Part shown: positions 4,962 to 7,301 of the stretch, piece after piece
Numbering within the stretch: the stretch's first letter is position 1
How the letters are laid out: each line of letters begins with the position of its first letter
NCBI GenBank assembly: GCA_029261905.1
Contig: JAJDAM010000326.1
Coordinates: 1-7,301, forward strand
DNA length: 7,301 bases
Source of the DNA: Deltaproteobacteria bacterium
Lineage (GTDB): Bacteria > Myxococcota_A > UBA9160 > SMWR01
Direction of reading: 5' to 3'
Notes under the pieces: model-generated
The model's input: the letters and a program-made list of their open reading frames with translations, nothing else
Database searches by the model: none
What the model was told of the DNA's origin: nothing
Made by a program: the position numbers and the translations under genes

Positions 4962-6989
4962 ATGTGTGGCATCGCAGGGTTTCTGGCTCCGGGAGGAAGC
5001 GGTGACGCATCCGCGCTCGAGCAAGCCGCGTTGCGAATGGCCGATGCGCTCGTCACACGAGGGCCCGATGACCGCGGCGCATGGGTCGACCCATCGGTTG
5101 GAATCGCGCTGGGACACCGCCGCCTGTCGATCGTCGACCTCTCCCCTCAAGGAGCGCAGCCGATGCCTTCTAGCTGCGGCCGCTATGTCATCGCCTACAA
5201 CGGAGAGGTCTACAACGCCGGCGAACTGCGCGACGAACTTCGCTCGCTGGGGCACGGGTTCCGCGGTCACTCCGACACAGAGGTGTTGATCGAGGCGATC
5301 AGCGAGTTCGGCGTCGACAATGCGGTCCGCCGCTGCAACGGGATGTTCGCCTTCGGCGTATGGGACCGCCAACAGCGGTCCCTCACACTGGGTCGCGACC
5401 GGCTGGGCAAGAAGCCACTCTATTACGGCCGCAACGCTGGCCGCTTCGTATTCGGGTCGGAGCTCAAGGCGCTGTGCGCGGCTCCGGATTTCGAAGCCGT
5501 CGTAGACCGCGACGCGCTGGCGCTGTTCGTGCGTTTTTCCTACGTGCCATCGACCTTTTGCATCTATCGTGGGATCCACAAGCTCCCGCCCGGCACCCTG
5601 TTGACGATTCGCGCGGACGGCACTCCGGACGAGGCGGGCCCGCGAACATTCTGGTCGGCACGCGAATTGGCGGAATCGGCGGCTCGGCAGCCCTTGGAGT
5701 CGAGCGACAAAGAGGCGACCGACACGCTCGAGAAGCTGTTGTGCGATGCCGTTGAGCGGCGGATGGTCGCCGACGTAGCCGTGGGCGCGACACTTTCGGG
5801 CGGCATCGATTCATCGATCGTCGTCGCGCTGATGGCACGCGTCACACGCGGCAGCGTGCGGACCTTCTCGATCGGATACGACGATCCGCAGATCAACGAA
5901 GCCGAGCACGCGAAAGCCATCGCCGACCATCTGGGCACCGAGCACAACGAGTTGATCGTGACGGCCCGCGACGCGCTCGACGTGATCCCGCGCATTCCCG
6001 AATTGTACGACGAGCCCTTCGCCGACACGTCGCAGATCCCCACGGCACTGGTTTGCCAGATGGCGCGACGCGACGTCACCGTGGCGTTGTCCGGAGACGG
6101 TGGCGACGAACTGTTCGCTGGCTACAACCGTTACTTTGCGGTGTTGGAGCGCTGGCCGGGGATCGAGCGGAAGCCGGCGATCGTGCGCAGCATCGCCAGC
6201 CGCGTGGGACTCGCGGGTTCGAGGCTGCTGTGGCAGATGGCGGGCGGCGCCCAAAGCCCCGGGGCCGGGCCGGGGCGCTCCTCCTCGGGCGGTTCTTCGG
6301 TGGGCCGTTCTTCCGTGGGCCGTTCTTCCGTATTGGCACTGGGAGGCAGACTCGAGCGAAATGCCGAGCGAATCGGTGCCACCAGCCTGGCCGACTACTA
6401 CATGCGGCGCGCATCGCGTTGCATGAATCCGGACCTCTTCGTGGTCAATGGCCGCGCGCCGTCGACGCCGCTGACCGATCCGCTCGCATGGCCCAGCATT
6501 TCGGATCCACTGCAGCGCATGATGGCGATGGACCTCGGCTGCAACCTGCCCGACCAGTTCCTCGTCAAATTGGATCGGGCGAGCATGGGCGTGAGTCTGG
6601 AGGTGCGCAGTCCGCTGCTCGATCACCGGCTCGTCGAATTCAGCCTGCAGCTGCCACGCCAATTCAAAGTTCGCGATGGCGAACGCAAATGGCTGCTTCG
6701 CCAGGTGTTGGATCGATACGTTCCCCGTGCGCTCACCGATCGCCCGAAGCAGGGCTTCAGCGCGCCGGTCGATGAATGGATGCGGGGCCCGCTGCGCGAC
6801 TGGGCGGAGCATCTTCTCGACGAGCGGAGACTTCGCGAAGAGGGGTATCTGCAAGCCGATGCCGTACGTCGGGTCTGGCAACAACACCTCGCCGGCTGGC
6901 GAAACCACCGCTTCCTGTTGTGGAATTTCCTGATGTTCCAGAGCTGGCTCGAGCACTCCCGACAGGGAGCGGCAGCTGCGAAACGTTAG
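4962..6989 (+). CDS. asnB: Asparagine synthetase, glutamine-hydrolysing (AsnB type)
   Basis: Hydrolyses glutamine and passes ammonia to an AMP-activated aspartate to make asparagine; some homologues amidate other carboxylates in glycan or peptide pathways. Seen: 675 residues. The N-terminal class II glutaminase domain starts MCGIAGF (nucleophile Cys2), with HRRLSIVD (Arg54), YNGEVYN (Asn80, Glu82) and GHSDTE (Asp105). The synthetase domain has the pyrophosphate loop SGGIDSS (279-285), SIGYDD, FADTSQIP, SGDGGDELFAGYNRY (from 377), LPDQFLVKLDRASM and EVRSPLLDHR, so the catalytic set looks complete. Odd: residues about 427-457 are a Gly/Ser/Pro/Arg-rich insert with two exact copies of Val-Gly-Arg-Ser-Ser. 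It lies between AGYNRY and LPDQ, in a region that varies among homologues, so activity may be kept. It is longer than E. coli AsnB (554) and somewhat longer than many 610-650-residue relatives. It follows the CoA-transferase by 132 bases on the same strand and converges with an ABC transporter gene. Co-transcription with the CoA-transferase is possible but unsupported by function. Confidence 0.95.
   Translation: MCGIAGFLAPGGSGDASALEQAALRMADALVTRGPDDRGAWVDPSVGIALGHRRLSIVDLSPQGAQPMPSSCGRYVIAYNGEVYNAGELRDELRSLGHGFRGHSDTEVLIEAISEFGVDNAVRRCNGMFAFGVWDRQQRSLTLGRDRLGKKPLYYGRNAGRFVFGSELKALCAAPDFEAVVDRDALALFVRFSYVPSTFCIYRGIHKLPPGTLLTIRADGTPDEAGPRTFWSARELAESAARQPLESSDKEATDTLEKLLCDAVERRMVADVAVGATLSGGIDSSIVVALMARVTRGSVRTFSIGYDDPQINEAEHAKAIADHLGTEHNELIVTARDALDVIPRIPELYDEPFADTSQIPTALVCQMARRDVTVALSGDGGDELFAGYNRYFAVLERWPGIERKPAIVRSIASRVGLAGSRLLWQMAGGAQSPGAGPGRSSSGGSSVGRSSVGRSSVLALGGRLERNAERIGATSLADYYMRRASRCMNPDLFVVNGRAPSTPLTDPLAWPSISDPLQRMMAMDLGCNLPDQFLVKLDRASMGVSLEVRSPLLDHRLVEFSLQLPRQFKVRDGERKWLLRQVLDRYVPRALTDRPKQGFSAPVDEWMRGPLRDWAEHLLDERRLREEGYLQADAVRRVWQQHLAGWRNHRFLLWNFLMFQSWLEHSRQGAAAAKR
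6256..6276. repeat. GC-only inverted repeat inside asnB
   Basis: GCCCCGG (6256-6262) and its reverse complement CCGGGGC (6270-6276) flank a seven-base spacer; GCCCCGGGGC at 6256-6265 is also a perfect 10-base palindrome. It codes part of the low-complexity insert and lies just before the tandem repeat. With no T-tract after it and an open frame running through, it is not a terminator. Confidence 0.7.
6285..6329 (+). repeat. 15-base in-frame tandem repeat in asnB
   Basis: The unit GTGGGCCGTTCTTCC occurs twice exactly and head to tail (6300-6314, 6315-6329). A diverged copy with four mismatches precedes it (6285-6299), and a partial GT start follows. The unit is five codons, so copy-number change keeps frame; each exact copy reads Val-Gly-Arg-Ser-Ser. 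Confidence 0.9.
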
Positions 6990-6998
6990 GCCTGGCTC

Positions 6999-7301
6999 TC
7001 AGTCCGCAGCGCCGATGTCGGTCTGAAGCGCCACGAGTTCACTGTAGAGACGACCGGACTCGATCAGCTCCTCGTGAGTTCCCACCTCGGAAACGGTTCC
7101 CGCTTCGAGCATGATGATCCGATCTGCGTGCCTGATCGTCGACAACCGGTGCGCGATCACGAGCACGATCCGATCGCCCCGCATGGCGTCGATGGCGTCG
7201 TGGACGATGCGTTCGGTCTTCGCATCGAGGGCACTGGTCGCTTCGTCCAGAATGAAAATGGCCGGATTTTTCAGCATCGCCCGCGCGATCGTGATGCGCT
7301 G
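6999..7301 (-). CDS. ABC exporter ATP-binding domain, C-terminal fragment (5' part off window)
   Basis: Seen: the last 100 residues of an ABC protein, entering from the right edge. It opens with QRITIARAMLKNP, the sequence that follows the ABC signature motif, then Walker B and D-loop FILDEATSALD, the H-loop IAHRLSTIRHAD, and the usual exporter ending with VGTHEELIESGRLYSELVALQ. Known: this spacing and the HRLSTI form are typical of MsbA-, lipid- and peptide-type exporters whose transmembrane domain precedes the ATPase domain in one chain, so a half-transporter is most likely; Walker A and membrane segments are outside the window. The cargo is unknown. Its stop lies nine bases from the asnB stop, tail to tail, with no clear terminator hairpin between them. 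Confidence 0.93.
   Translation of the reverse strand, partial: QRITIARAMLKNPAIFILDEATSALDAKTERIVHDAIDAMRGDRIVLVIAHRLSTIRHADRIIMLEAGTVSEVGTHEELIESGRLYSELVALQTDIGAAD

Noticed and set aside
5811..6956. Long minus-strand open frame (381 codons) opposite asnB
   Set aside because: His/Arg/Gln-rich composition with no motifs, lying against a complete AsnB; an antisense shadow.
6975..7010. GCTGCG/CGCAGC pair spanning the convergent stops as a bidirectional terminator
   Set aside because: A 24-base loop and no T-tracts on either side.
7183..7200. Exact 9-base tandem ATGGCGTCG in the ABC gene
   Set aside because: It codes an ordinary helix segment (Asp-Ala-Ile-Asp-Ala-Met) of the ATPase domain; chance or a minor duplication without visible consequence.

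Overview
The window is GC-rich, densely coding DNA with short intergenic gaps, clear Shine-Dalgarno motifs and long antisense shadow ORFs. This fits a high-GC bacterium. The export signal on one gene and the style of the acyl-CoA enzymes would suit a Gram-negative such as a Myxococcota or related deltaproteobacterial-type lineage, but nothing here fixes the taxon. There are no tRNAs, rRNAs, insertion sequences, phage genes or CRISPR arrays.

Layout. (1) Minus strand, 1-585: the start and most of an alpha/beta hydrolase resembling the ABHD14 family, with an in-frame signal peptide, cut by the left edge before its catalytic His. (2) Minus strand, 635-2320: a complete AMP-forming acyl-CoA synthetase, 49 bases upstream of the hydrolase and probably in the same operon. 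(3) 2321-2426: a 106-base divergent intergenic region that must hold the 5' signals for both flanking operons. (4) Plus strand, 2427-4829: an 800-residue tandem fusion of two CaiB/BaiF (family III) CoA-transferase domains, each keeping its predicted catalytic Asp. (5) 4830-4961: a 132-base gap with a possible 20-codon stop-start-coupled ORF and the ribosome-binding site of the next gene. (6) Plus strand, 4962-6989: a glutamine-hydrolysing asparagine synthetase (AsnB type) with an unusual low-complexity insert coded by a 15-base tandem repeat. (7) Minus strand, 6999-7301: the C-terminal end of an ABC exporter ATPase domain, convergent with asnB.

How the genes may work together. The acyl-CoA synthetase (ATP-dependent CoA activation of a carboxylic acid) and the divergent double CoA-transferase (CoA exchange between acids) form a plausible acyl-CoA module for catabolism of an organic acid. 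The substrate cannot be read from the sequence. The exported hydrolase may act on an ester or amide outside the cytoplasm to release that acid, which is inference from position only. AsnB and the ABC exporter look like a separate unit. AsnB-like amidotransferases occur both in primary metabolism and beside envelope-glycan or peptide genes, and this window does not decide which applies. Much of the window is ordinary metabolism. The points most worth a second look are the two competing starts of the hydrolase, the two intact active-site Asp residues in the CoA-transferase fusion, and the repeat-coded insert in AsnB.
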